In this document: piece after piece, positions 11,236 to 22,891 of the stretch
Numbering within the stretch: position 1 is the stretch's first letter
Layout: each line of letters opens with the position of its first letter
Assembly: GCA_029948255.1 (NCBI GenBank)
Contig: JALIZF010001561.1
Span: 107,001-171,000 of the forward strand
DNA length: 64,000 nt
From: Telmatactis stephensoni
Lineage: Eukaryota; Cnidaria; Anthozoa; Actiniaria; Isophelliidae
Direction of reading: 5' to 3'
The notes under the pieces: model-generated
Databases searched by the model: none
Seen by the model: only the letters and a program-made list of their open reading frames with translations
What the model was told of the DNA's origin: nothing
Program-made: the position numbers and the translations under genes

Positions 11236-11477
11236 AAGTAAAGCAACCATATTTAACGTCGATAACTCGTGACAGTAATTCAACTGATCAAACTTGAGGT
11301 CGACGATGCGCTCATTTTACTCCCCTCTCTCCATCAGTGCTCCATTTTAAGGGTGTTTAAAGCTACTTAAAGCTACACAGAAATGAAAGAAGTCGAAACA
11401 AGGGTGTAAAGTCACTGGGGATCGAACTCAGTAGGGACCTCTTGGTCCGCACTAACCGACGGTGCCATCCTTGCTCC
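11236..11477 (-). mobile_element. tRNA-derived SINE (family 1), copy A
   Basis: On the minus strand it begins GGAGCAAGGATGGCACCGTC, with an A-box-like TGGCAC and a B-box-like GTTCGATCCCC, then a tRNA-unrelated body with GTAGCTTTAAGTAGCTTTAA and a TTTACTTTTA-like end. It is homologous along its length to 22988-23236 (minus) and 39811-40050 (plus). It sits in the centre of the foldback element. Confidence 0.85.
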
Positions 11478-12809
11478 TCCTCCTACTGAATGATTTGAAT
11501 AGGTGCAATGATACAATGAAAATACTGAAAAGGTCTCTTTACAGCGCAAACAAAAATGCAACTCCAGACTATTTCTTGACCTTTGACACACGTTTTATAG
11601 CAAGATGGATTAGTATAAAAGGAACAGTAGACTTTGTTATCAGTTGATTTCACTGTGCCTCGTCCGGGAAACGAACCGTAGCTCGAACCAGGGACCACAG
11701 CGGTCTAATCATTCGGTGTGGATATCGTACAAACTACTGTTTGTGCTCTGTAGCAAAACTTGTGACCTCAAATCGCAGTCTACCCTTCGAGTGCCGAGAA
11801 GCCACGTGGAAGAGGACACGTGTCATGAAACATAATGAAAGTCCGTATCTCTGAAGTTTGAAGTTCTATAGTGGGCTACTTCAGATATAACTATCTCTGA
11901 AGTCTGAAGTCCCCTCTGCGCTTCCGTACAAATGCCTGTAACGAGTCATTTCTAGTGTGAAGAACAACAGTATCGGTGAACAACAATGCATGCTGGGAGA
12001 ACCCCGGCGCGCAAGGGATCATTATAGTGGCAGCCCTCGGCCACGGGGTTGGCCGAACGCTGCCATTAAAAACAATTTTACTTTTAAATTGAAAACGATT
12101 TTACTTTTAAATTGAAAACGATTTTACTTTTAAATTGAAAACGATTTTACTTTTTAAATTGAAAACGATTTTACTTTTAAATTGAAAACGATTTTACTTT
12201 TAAAATGAAATGAAATTGAAAAGTAAATTGAAATGAAAAGTAAAAGTGAATTAAAAGTAAAAGTAAAATGAAATTGAAATTAAAAGTAAATTAAAAGTAA
12301 AAGTAAAATGATATTGAAGTGAAAAGTAAATTAAAAGTAAAAGTAAAATGAAATTGAAATTAAAAGTAAATTAAAAGTAAAAGTAAAATGATATTGAAGT
12401 GAAAAGTAAAGTAAAAGTAAAAGTAAAATGAAAGTGGAAATGGAAAGTAAATTGAAAGTAAAAGTAAAATGAAATTGAAATAAAAAGTAAATTGAAATTT
12501 AAAGTAAAATAGAAAGTAAATTAAAAGTAAAAAGTAAAATGAAATTGAGATGAAAAGTAATATAAAATAGAAATAGAATAAAATATAAAGTGAAATAGGA
12601 TCCAGATGTAAGAAGGATTTTTTGATTGGCAGCCCTCGGCCACCATACTTAAGTACTTGGGCTTAAAATTTCACTTTTCAAAATGATCTGGTTTACACGA
12701 AAACTATTTTCAGCCGTTTTATGATCAAAATTGCAGGATTTTATTGAACAATATTATTTAAGCAATAGAAGATAGATTTCTATGACTCTACCGGTGAAAT
12801 AGAGCACGC

Positions 12810-12880
12810 GTGATGTTGGGAGAAACACGAGAAAAGTTTGAAAATTTTCAAACTTTTTCGAGTGTTTCTCCCAACATCAC
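12810..12880. repeat. 71-bp near-perfect hairpin
   Basis: GTGATGTTGGGAGAAACACG reads back as its complement at 12861-12880, with almost no loop. It lies just after the phrase ACCGGTGAAATAGAGCA, which recurs at 16552 next to another hairpin. Confidence 0.85.
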
Positions 12881-13714
12881 AAGTATAGCAAGAGGTATTT
12901 TAAGAACGATCAAGTTGTGTTATTTCCTGATCAAAACTAAAATTCTCAAAACTTGTGCAAATATAAGCCAATCACATTTGTCGTACTTTTTGAGTAATCA
13001 ATACGACTCAAAGCGGTGTTTTTGAGAATAGTTTGACAACTTTCATCGAAGGAATTCAGCAGAAATTATCCCGAAGAAAGAGCTTTCTGCTTTTACAATT
13101 AGTACTACAATTGACAATGGCTCGAAAATAGACGAAAAGGCTAAATATGACTTGCAGTTCTTCAAGATTTGGAAATGTTTACGTGCTTTCGATGAATCGA
13201 GCAGCGTTCCACATAGGGAATTGAAAGCCGTGTTTTTGGTTTGGAAAAGTTGAAGTTTAAAAGAGGTTTACAGAATGAGGATTTTGCTGGTAAACGAGAA
13301 ACTGTTAACTTGAATTATCTGTTGGCTGTTCACCGATAGCTTGTGCTAAGACATCTCTACACTGGCGTAGTTTATACGAAGGATGAACCACAGGCACCCC
13401 AAGCTCTGTTTTAGTTAGGGCGTTTTACGCGCGCGATGATTATTAGTTTGGGCTACCTGTGTCGTTTGTCAATTTTATTAAGACCATTGGGAGTAAAAAA
13501 TATCTCGCTAAAAATCGATAAAATTCTGAAAACTTGAATAAAATGACTCTTTTCTTATTTAGATTAGAACTTTTGGAGTCTTTTGGGCTGGTTTTTGGAC
13601 TCATTTGTGCGCGTTTTGTGGGTTTTTGGCGATTCTCCTTTTCACACTGGTTCTCTCTAGTACTATATTAACTAAAGGCTGGCAACTTCGCCTCCTCACG
13701 ATCACGAACCGTTT

Positions 13715-14041
13715 TTGAATGTCCGACAAAATATCCCTAGAAATCGCTTCTCTCGCCAAAACAACACCACAAACACACTGGCAGATAATCACTCTACCGA
13801 GAAACGAAGAAAAAAAGACTACTTTATTAATGACTTTATAGAAAACAAGGAAGGTTTTCAGTCAAGGTTTTTCAAAAATGGCTTTCTGCCGATGCTTGGC
13901 GGACTTGACTCGGTCAAAAACACAGGCTACCCAAATTCCTTAAATGTGATTGGTCCGTGGTTACTAAGGAAAGGAACCAAATTTTCAATGAACCCTCGGG
14001 AGGGAGAGATCTCATTTCGTATCACAACGAAGAAATATTAG
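13715..14041 (+). CDS. 108-codon open frame in left arm (hypothetical)
   Basis: A basic, Asn-rich open frame. An identical frame exists on the opposite strand in the other arm (15141-15467). It has no recognised domain. The identity follows from the palindrome and is not evidence of selection. I regard it as an accidental open frame or a remnant. Confidence 0.15.
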   Translation: MNVRQNIPRNRFSRQNNTTNTLADNHSTEKRRKKDYFINDFIENKEGFQSRFFKNGFLPMLGGLDSVKNTGYPNSLNVIGPWLLRKGTKFSMNPREGEISFRITTKKY

Positions 14042-15140
14042 AGGGGTGGGCTAGTCTGACAGTGTCTTACTGACCCCCTCCACCCTCATGCTCAAGTAAT
14101 CGTGAATAATGCTTCTTCGGCAAAAAGGCTGCCTTCGAACTTTTAGTTTTTAAAATTGTTTATGCTCAATTTTTTTAAATTTAAAGACTTCAAAAATCCT
14201 GATTTCGATGACCAAAAGCACAGAAGTCGTGGCTATCTAAAAGTGAGTGAAACAGTATTTTCTTTTAGCTGAATGTAGACTTTATAAACTCACCGGGCGA
14301 TGCATTTTGTGGTCCAAAGTTAAGAAGAAGAATTTAGTGAACAGAAAAAAACTTTCACTATCAAAATAACCCTCCAGTTCAAACAAAAACACTTCTTAGA
14401 AGGTAGGTTCATTGATGAATAATTATCTTTTTTTGAAAACGTAGAGGAAAATGCTTCTGAAGTACAAGACTGAGGGTAAAGTGAGATGCCGCCATTCAGT
14501 TTTGCTTTGACTGAAAAACTACTGTCACAAAGTTCGACAAAGTGTTGATTTTGTCATGTTTTCAACATTGGTTAGATTTGTTTTGATTTGTTATCATAAA
14601 AGCAAAAGGAGAATGATATTTGATGTGTAACACCCCTTTTTTCCACAGTGATTTTCCGACTCAAATGCTGGCAAAATTCAAAAACGTTGTGGCACTTCAG
14701 TTTTTCTTTGTCGAGCTTCGCGTGAATTCCCTCTTTTGGCACGTCACCGTCTTGCTTTACTCATGATTTTATGTCAATTATTGTTATAGCTAACATATCA
14801 GCGATTGTCAAAAGTTGTGAAAACCGAAGGAAAGCAAAAGTGAATGGGTACCTCTCGGTTTTGTATGGACCACAAAATGCATCGCCCGGTGAGTTTATAA
14901 AGTCTACATTCAGCTAAAAGAAAATACTGTTTCACTCACTTTTAGATAGCCACGACTTCTGTGCTTTTGGTCATCGAAATCAGGATTTTTGAAGTCTTTA
15001 AATTTAAAAAAATTGAGCATAAACAATTTTAAAAACTAAAAGTTCGAAGGCAGCCTTTTTGCCGAAGAAGCATTATTCACGATTACTTGAGCATGAGGGT
15101 GGAGGGGGTCAGTAAGACACTGTCAGACTAGCCCACCCCT

Positions 15141-15467
15141 CTAATATTTCTTCGTTGTGATACGAAATGAGATCTCTCCCTCCCGAGGGTTCATTGAAAA
15201 TTTGGTTCCTTTCCTTAGTAACCACGGACCAATCACATTTAAGGAATTTGGGTAGCCTGTGTTTTTGACCGAGTCAAGTCCGCCAAGCATCGGCAGAAAG
15301 CCATTTTTGAAAAACCTTGACTGAAAACCTTCCTTGTTTTCTATAAAGTCATTAATAAAGTAGTCTTTTTTTCTTCGTTTCTCGGTAGAGTGATTATCTG
15401 CCAGTGTGTTTGTGGTGTTGTTTTGGCGAGAGAAGCGATTTCTAGGGATATTTTGTCGGACATTCAA
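15141..15467 (-). CDS. 108-codon open frame in right arm (mirror copy)
   Basis: It encodes exactly the same 108 residues as the left-arm frame at 13715-14041. See that entry; its coding status is doubtful. Confidence 0.15.
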   Translation of the reverse strand: MNVRQNIPRNRFSRQNNTTNTLADNHSTEKRRKKDYFINDFIENKEGFQSRFFKNGFLPMLGGLDSVKNTGYPNSLNVIGPWLLRKGTKFSMNPREGEISFRITTKKY

Positions 15468-15528
15468 AAACGGTTCGTGATCGTGAGGAGGCGAAGTTGC
15501 CAGCCTTTAGTTAATATAGTACTAGAGA

Positions 15529-15856
15529 TTCCCTGCTAACAGAGGCTCACACAGACGTTAAATCACTCGAAAAGTGAGCCTCTGCCGAGCGAGGCCGTTT
15601 TCTTTGTTGCGCATGCGTTAGGTAACTAAGCAACCCCTGACGTCATTATGACGTTTCGTGTCTCATGGGCTCGAAAAAATAAGCGGAGTTTCCAATTTGC
15701 TCATGTGCATCATCTAATTTCCGGTTTAAACCGGATAAACCCGGTTTTCTTCGTCCACGATTGTGGACGGCGGCACAACAAAGAAAACGGCCTCGCTCGG
15801 CAGAGGCTCACTTTTCGAGTGATTTAACGTCTGTGTGAGCCTCTGTTAGCAGGGAA
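15529..15856. mobile_element. 328-bp inverted-repeat element with 9-bp target duplication (Mutator-like MITE)
   Basis: It has perfect 81-bp terminal inverted repeats starting TTCCCTGCTAACAGAGGCTC. It is flanked by TACTAGAGA at 15520-15528 and 15857-15865. The empty site is preserved in the other arm of the surrounding palindrome (near 13659-13677), which proves the insertion and its exact borders. Long inverted repeats plus 9-bp duplications are characteristic of Mutator-like elements. It is too short to code for a transposase. Confidence 0.9.
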
Positions 15857-16624
15857 TACTAGAGAGAACCAGTGTGAAAAGGAGAATCGCCAAAAACCCA
15901 CAAAACGCGCACAAATGAGTCCAAAAACCAGCCCAAAAGACTCCAAAAGTTCTAATCTAAATAAGAAGAGTCATTTTATTCAAGTTTTCAGAATTTTATC
16001 GATTTTTAGCGAGATATTTTTTACTCCCAATGGTCTTAATAAAATTGACAAACGACACAGGTAGCCCAAACTAATAATCATCGCGCGCGTAAAACGCCCT
16101 AACTAAAATAGAGCTTGGGGTGCCTGTGGATGAACAAGTTGTCTCGAGGCGACGGTCAGTTTTGGAAATCTTCGCCTGTCTTTGTAAGTAAGAAACAAAA
16201 TTTTGTTCAATGAAAAATAATCCTAATTGATTTAAACTAATCTCAGGCAAAAAGAAAATTCCTGATGTGCATGAATCCTAGTTCCTTCAGGTTTTTCCTG
16301 TAACTCCTATATTTAAACAAACTACAATTTGACTGGCGTTGTTTGAAAGTACATGCTCATTTGAGTCATTTTCTTTGAATATTTACACATTATATTTTGC
16401 TATTGTCCGAGCATGAAGCTTAGTTTGTAAATTTAAAGGAGACTGGAAAGATCGAAAGTCTTTTGTATAGTTTAATTTTAAGTTTTGGTTTTCCTTTACT
16501 AAAGTAAAATTTGCTGAAATACTCATTCGTCAGAAAACCATGTCTTTACCGGTGAAATAGAGCATAGATTTTGGTGGTCTCTCAGCCAATCAGAACGTGT
16601 GTTATAATTGATTATAAAAACAAA

Positions 16625-16786
16625 TAATAGCATGTTTTGTTCGTGGTATTTGGGATAAATATCACTCGTGATCTTTCAAAATTGTCCACAAATTTTACTC
16701 GCCTGCGGCTCGTGAAATTTTGTACAACAATTTTGAAAGATCACTCGTGATATTTATCCCAAATACCACTACAAAACATGCTATTA
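16625..16786. repeat. Inverted repeat, ~60-bp arms
   Basis: TAATAGCATGTTTTGT and the following GTGGTATTTGGGATAAATA return in reverse complement at 16727-16786, around a ~40-bp spacer. It looks like a MITE. Confidence 0.8.
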
Positions 16787-17970
16787 CCTATACAAATAGG
16801 GCCGAGAACGAGCGCGAGCGACGTAATAACGCTTCAGCGCCGTTGTCTGAACTCCTTTTGACAATAGTTTTCAATCAATCATTTGCCGAGCGGCCCGCGC
16901 TTCGCGCTCGCAAATTCTAACTGGCCCATAATGCACAAAAACAAACAAACAAACAAAGTTTGAACTTTGTGGAGTTTCTACTCGCGCCTTGCTTCGGCAA
17001 GAGCATCTCAAAACCAACAAGAAACTTTTGCCTGAACGCTTCGTTTTTACGCCCTTTGTTACAATGTATATCGATAATGACCTTCATGCTAAGCTAACCA
17101 TCACGAACTGTAGTTATATCTATACAGTATTAAAGGGTTATTAAAGACGTTCGCGGGAATTGTTCACGCGCACTTTTACTGCGCAGGCTAGCGCGCGCGC
17201 TCAACAAAATCCAACATGGCGGCCGTAAAACAATATTTTTTTTCGATAATTTCTTTTTTTCTTTTTTTGAAGAAAAAATTGTTCAAGTTTGTAGGAAAAA
17301 TTAAAATAATGGAAATTCAAGATTGAAAAAAATATTTGGATCGAAAAAGCGCAGAAAAAAGAAAGAAAAAAGACAAAAAAGGAACCCACGAAACCCAGTC
17401 TCCACTCGGTTTTCAAGATGGTGAGCGGATTGCCGGATTTTGACGTGAAAAGCGTGAAATATTTCGAAAACGAAGCCCGTTGCCCCCCTTTTTTTTGTTT
17501 TGGAAATGAAGCTATTGACATTCTTTACAATATATGTCGAAACAAAAAAAACAAACTGAACGTTGAGTTTTGAATGAGATCAAGTTTACCAAAAAAATCG
17601 AGACTATAAACGAGTTCGAAAATGACTGCAACGCGCCGATTTAAAAGCTCATAATTATCTCCGATAGTCTCTTTAAAGCACCAACTCATATCCAAAATGT
17701 CAAGCGACAATTGTAGTTGGGATCCATATCTTTTTCTAGCGATTGTTAATTTTGAAGTTCAATAAATGAGGTGTTATTGGGCAGTATTATGTTTCGCATA
17801 ACGCGTGCGAATTTTTACAAAACATACCCTGCTTGTCAAGTGATTTACGAAAAAACGAAGCCCGTAACCCCCCTTTTTTATTAATAATTTTGAACACCAA
17901 TACAATGTAGTTTGCCCATGTGAAGTTTAAAACAAATCTGAACGTGAACTCCTTTACCCGCGAACGTCAT

Positions 17971-18100
17971 TAACCGAGCGCGAGGTCTGTATGGGAAAAT
18001 ATCAGACCGAGGTCTTGACAGTACGGACCGAGCGCAGCGAGAAAAAAAGACCAAAAAAGAGGTCTGATATTTTCCCATACAGACCGAGCAAACGAGGTTA
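17971..18100. repeat. Inverted repeat containing GGTCTGTATGGGAAAATATC
   Basis: The left arm TTAACCGAGCGCGAGGTCTG returns as the right arm ending ACGAGGTTAA. Next to it, 18110-18254 has a second inverted repeat with TTATTATATGGCT ends. Together they look like nested MITEs. Confidence 0.75.
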
Positions 18101-18860
18101 ATAACTTATTTATTATATGGCTTTGAGAGGTCCCGCTAAAATAATTGCCAAACGCAAGCTTTTCTTTTCATCCGGGACAGCGGTCCTGATATGGCAAAAT
18201 ACAGACCATGCGTTAGCCAATCAGAATTCAGGAAATTATCTAGCCATATAATAAAATCAAATATATCGTCACACATGTAGAATAGAGTTCCTATATAATA
18301 GGCCTTAGTAGCTGAATTAGCTTTTTCTGTATCCTAAAATGACGTCGTCATTCTCACATTTTGTTAATTTTGGGGATACAAAGCCTGACAATTATGGGGA
18401 TACGGGATATCAAGAACCCCCCTAATGGGGCCTCCATGATATGCAGGACCTATGGCCTTCAGTGAGGCAACAGTTAAGATTAGATTTTTGTCCAATTGCA
18501 ATCTACCGGAAGTCTGGCGGTAATGTAACGAACTCCAAGAGCGGTGTATTATCAGTGCACAGGTAGCCCAAGGCTAGGTGGAATGATGCTACCGTTGAGA
18601 AATGACTGAATCGAAAATCAAAATTAATATATCACAGTGTAAGAATAAAAGGAAAAGATAAATGTGGACAATCAGAATGTTTGGCCGACGTTTTACGCAA
18701 TTTTGATATCTCGCTATTCTACATTATATAATAATTAGTATATTACGCGCGCTCCGATTGGTCGAGAACCGTGTGTGATTAGAGTACACACACATGGATG
18801 GCGTCATCGAATCTTACGCGCGCTCTGATTGGTTGGAATGTTTCGATAAATATTATATAA

Positions 18861-19011
18861 AACAGATAGATTCCATTTTTCCGTGCGTCTGTACTCTAAT
18901 CGTGCACAGAAGACTTCGTCTCGTGGCGTACGTTTTTGTTCTCACCACATTTTGACGTCATCTGTGCATCGATTAGAGTACAGACGCACGGAGAAATGGA
19001 ATCTATTTGTT
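18861..19011. repeat. Inverted repeat with ~48-bp arms
   Basis: AACAGATAGATTCCATTTTT and the adjoining GTGCGTCTGTACTCTAATCG are mirrored at 18962-19011. The adjacent stretch 18755-18800 has related words (GTGTGATTAGAGTAC). Confidence 0.8.
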
Positions 19012-20176
19012 AATTATTGTACAGGAGTTCAGATATGACACAACGTAATTAACGGTAGCTTGGTCTTCCTATGGTCAGTACAGTGCAAATGACATTGCAG
19101 CACCCTTGAGAGTTTTTGAAATCTTGAGAGAATATTATTTCTTCAGTGGTGAACTTGTTTTCAAAAGAATGAAAATTTTCAGGCAGTATATCAGAGGTAT
19201 CAAGCTAGAGTTGACTGAAATTTGTTTTGAAAGAGATAGGATCGAGAATATTGACCTGCGCTTTTGTTTGTTTGTTACGCCGGTTTTTTTAAATTGTTTT
19301 GTTTTGCCGGCTCTTCATTTTGTAGGAAACAAACCGACGACACAAAGTTATCAAAAGTCATCCAAATTTTCAATAGCGAAGCGCAACAGTGACGTCACAA
19401 CTCGGACAAACAAATCAAGTTAATTTTTATCTCCTTGAGCCCGAATTCGGTACTTTGGATTTTAATGCCCATTTTTTAAACGTACACCATAAATATGTAA
19501 AGTACATAAATGCGCATGCGTAGAAATGTAACTATGGTGTATGTATAAGTCAGTTCAGAGTTTAAGAATCGTTTTCAGTGCGCATGTGACTTTATCCCGA
19601 ACTTCTGACTTTCTTTTGTTTAAGGACGGTGGCCACGGTGGGCACAAACGACCCCAAAATGTCCGGGGTTAATTTCACATTTTTACTCTAACCTCCATAT
19701 CTTTAACAGTTTTTCATCAATTGGGACGAAATTTTCGGAGGTGATTTACTACATGTAGCGTTTTATTTTGTCATGCAAATAGTCACCATTGTGACCATTA
19801 TGACGTCATAGCAAATTGTTACATTTCGTGAGAAAAAACAGATTACTTCAAGAGTTTCTTAAAAGTACACATTTTGATAGAGAATATGATTTTCTAAAAT
19901 TTGGTGCAATTTTTATCTCGATGCGACAATTCGTTGGGGAAGAGGGGTGGAAAGGGAACCGACAATTTTTTACAGCGTCCAACCAAGAATACAAACTAGC
20001 AAGTACAAAATGAGCGATTTGGGGAACTCGCTAAATTTTGCCAAAATATGTTATTGCTAAAAAGTTACCTTAAGGTACTTTACATTGAACTTAGTATCCG
20101 TAATATCCGTAATTTCGTTGGGCAAGATCCGACAGACAGCTGTAGTCTCATGATCTCTTGGCTTACCTGCAGCTAT

Positions 20177-20281
20177 CCTGCGTAGCAGGCATTCCTTTGT
20201 TGGGATTTGGGGGGCAATTAAGGGACTCCTCCAGTCCCTCGCCCCCATTTCCACAGAAAAGAACCAACGGCTGCTACGCAG
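20177..20281. repeat. Short inverted repeat with CCTGCGTAGCAG ends
   Basis: CCTGCGTAGCAG at 20177 and CTGCTACGCAGG ending at about 20282 are inverted copies around a ~80-bp centre. It is a MITE-like structure downstream of the astacin gene. Confidence 0.7.
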
Positions 20282-20937
20282 GTTAACCTGTATCAAGAAG
20301 GGGAGATTGCGAAGGAGGAAAAGAAGGGCGAGGGGTAAATCCCACCTCGCTCTCTTGCCATCTATTAACACAGAATACCCAAAGAGGGAGTTGCCTATAT
20401 TGAAGGCATTTACTCAAAAAAAACATTTTTATTTGAAAGAAAACGCCTATTTTTCCCCAAAACAACACAGTTTTTTCCACAGACATTATTAAACAAGTTC
20501 GTTTTCACGTCACCAAATTATTATTTGCTGCGTTTTTAAATAGAAATTAATTATGAAATACAATGGAACATCTTTAAAGCGGACACCAAAGGGCGGAAGA
20601 AAAGTGTCCGTAGTATAGAGATGTCCGTCTTTTAGCTAGAAGTTTCATTATTTCATTTATAAAGAAATGTATGGAGATTCTACAAGCTGTTTGGAAATAG
20701 AGAACGGTCTGTTTAGAGAAGTGTTCGTATTATGGAGGTGTTCCTTAGCAAAACAAGTTTAACTGTACTGAGTATCACCACTTGAAGCAGTGAAGGGGAT
20801 ATTTGTTTTGACGGACACGAGAAGAAATACATTTAAAGTACGTTTAACCAACTATCTCTTTTTAAATGTCTTTGTTGATCGAGCCTTCTGCCTGCGTATG
20901 GTCTTCGACTTTTCAAGTCTGCTAAAACAGCAGCACT

Positions 20938-22891
20938 TTATCCTCTTCGACAAGATTTACAGCAGTTGTTTACCATCCATACTCGATTCTTCTTACATTC
21001 ACCTAGCTTGGCCCATCTTGTACACTTTTTGTTTTTATCGTTACATGGACGCTCTGAAGCCAAAAGAAAACACAGTTAAACGAACGCAATGGCTTACCAG
21101 GGAAGTGGGTGGCTAGCCACTCCCCACCTTGCAGTATAATTGTTAGGAAAATTAAACCTTCTTCCAAACAAATTGTAATATTGCCATGTAATCTTTTTGG
21201 GAGGTCACCTTCCCCGGTTCAAAAGTCCTGGATCAGCCCTTGTGACGATCTGTGAGCCACGCTAGAGGTTAAGCTTTTCCATTTGCAGACATTGATCACA
21301 ACAACTCAAATGCCTCCATCGTCTTCTAATACTTAATCGCTTTACATATCAAGCTTATGGTTGCCTTAAGGTCCACCAGTACTGGGGATGATTTTGTTTT
21401 CATTGCCTGACCACGAGCAACATACGGTGAGTCGACGGATGACCGCCGAACGTGTGCCGGACCTAAAGCTCTTGAAGTGTGAAAAAATCTATTGTTTTCC
21501 TTAAGGCAACCAGAACAATAGAATAAGCTTGATATGAATCAATCCAAATCTCGGTCTATTAAATTTAACGCTCACCGTATCCAACTTTTTGGCACGATTT
21601 ACAGCAGTTTTTCTTCATCCATCCACGATTTTTCTTGCATTCGCCGTCCTTGGCCCATTTTGGACACTTCTTTTTGTCTGTATCAGGACAAGCTTTAGCT
21701 GTGACGGTGATCAACAACAGAATCTTAATAGATATTGATTTAATCTGATAGACCAGTTCTTATCAAATATGACAATACAATGTAATAGATTTCATTGTGA
21801 AATCTGATAGATATCTTATTTAATAGTTAATGGATATTTTAATTTAATCTACTTGTTAGTATTTCCATTACCATTAATAATTCAAGTTTTAACTTAAAAG
21901 TTTTCGTTAATTACCAGCAGTTACTTTGCTTGGCCTTACTTTCATTCCTTTTGTCAACATTCAGCTGGAATGTGGACGAAGAAATCGGGGGGGGGGGGGG
22001 GGATTAAAGTGATCCTTTCCCTTCCTCGCTGAGATTATGAAAAAGTAACTTCTTCTTAAAGTATGATACATTTTGAGAAGTACTAGATTACGACTGCGCT
22101 AATAGTACTAGGACGTTGTTAAATCTCTCGCGCACACTTTTTCAAACTTTTTGTTGCAAATTGAAAAAACAATCATCATCCTTCGCATGTTCTAAATCTG
22201 CACACAGCACGCGCGCGCGCGTGTTTTCTTCCGCGTTCTTCATGCATGATGATGCTGAGTGATAACATTGATTCGTTGATCATTCTTACCGATTCTACAA
22301 GACACGCAGCAATTTTTTCGCATCCAAACAGGATTCTTGTCACACTCGTCTTTGTCAGCCCAACCAGGACACTTTTCTTTGTACTTAGGTGTATCTACAC
22401 ACTTGACAGCTGAAACAAAAACATGTTTTGTCGTGAGCTCCCTGAAAGTTTCGTAATAAAGTGTCAGCTTTCAGACACTGGTTAATATTTAACGATACAA
22501 TTAAAGGAAACAACAAAAGAGAGAAGGCCAAGAGGGAATGTTATACATATATAGTCAACAAGGATGCGTTTTTGATTTTTTTTTTGTTTTCCTGCGTTTC
22601 GTTTGCGTTTTGTCAGTTGCGTTTTGTTTCGTTTTGTTTTGCTGTTTCTTTTCTTTGTATTACTCGATGTGCACCAATCATATGTCGACAACACTGGTGT
22701 CTTCAAACACACAAACAGACTTTGGAGTGCTCCAGGGATCTATTCTTAGTCCATTTTTTTCATACGTTTACATATACAGCTTTTCCTGCAGAATTTCTTC
22801 ATATATTTTGGTCTTTTGGAACACTCTCCTTCGTAGGCCCACTGTTTGCATTTGAGTTTGATATCGATGCATGGAGGAATTGTGGGCTTTG
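20938..22891 (-). CDS. Astacin gene: four ShKT exons and stop
   Basis: Four small exons of similar length (22772-22891, 22290-22409, 21576-21698, 20938-21053) each encode one six-cysteine ShKT module with the pattern C-x(n)-C-x-x-W-A-...-C-x(n)-M-x-x-x-C-x-x-S-C. The three internal ones are phase 1-1, and the last ends in TAA at 20938-20940. The pattern fits serial exon duplication. The second and third residues of the Lys-Tyr channel-blocking dyad of ShK cannot be judged by eye. Confidence 0.88.

Larger units (their letters stand above)
10180..12653. mobile_element. Foldback (palindromic) element, ~2.5 kb, low-complexity arms
   Basis: The ends are mirror images. CTTAAGTATGGTGGCCGAGG at 10180-10199 returns in reverse complement at 12634-12653. 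Inward from each end come a TTTTA/CTTTTA-rich stretch, an array of ~23-24-bp units built on AAAAGTAAAATCGTTTTC (10471-10650 left, 12068-12202 right), a GC-rich block with GGCCGAGGGCTGCCA (10654-10756 left, 11958-12060 right), and a block of repeated ACTTCAGA words (10857-10960 and 11845-11920). The centre carries a SINE. No transposase frame is visible, so it is probably non-autonomous. The superfamily is unknown because no clear target duplication is seen. Confidence 0.85.
13389..16128. mobile_element. Large foldback element with ~928-bp arms and 7-bp target duplication
   Basis: The left arm 13389-14316 and the right arm 14866-16128 (after removing a 337-bp insertion) are reverse complements with very few differences. 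Ends read CACAGGCACCCCAAGCTC. The flanks GATGAAC at 13382-13388 and 16129-16135 form a 7-bp direct repeat, the likely target duplication. A unique 549-bp spacer (14317-14865) separates the arms. No transposase is recognisable, so it is probably non-autonomous. Confidence 0.9.
16136..20937. other. Intergenic DNA with scattered hairpin repeats
   Basis: No gene supported. Besides the separate entries, the stretch 19365-19440 matches a segment at 31527-31605 (shared AGTGACGTCACAACTC and GACAAACAAA), so it is a dispersed repeat. The astacin gene ends at 20938 on the minus strand, so the part near 20430 (an AATAAA on the minus strand) may be its 3' untranslated region. Confidence 0.5.

Noticed and set aside
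13715..15467. Two identical 108-residue proteins as a conserved gene pair
   Set aside because: They are mirror images created by the palindrome. Identity comes from the arm symmetry, not from selection on protein.
20938..22891. The ShKT exons as separate small toxin genes
   Set aside because: They have no own signal peptides, their phases join precisely to the MAM exon upstream, and only the last one ends in a stop.
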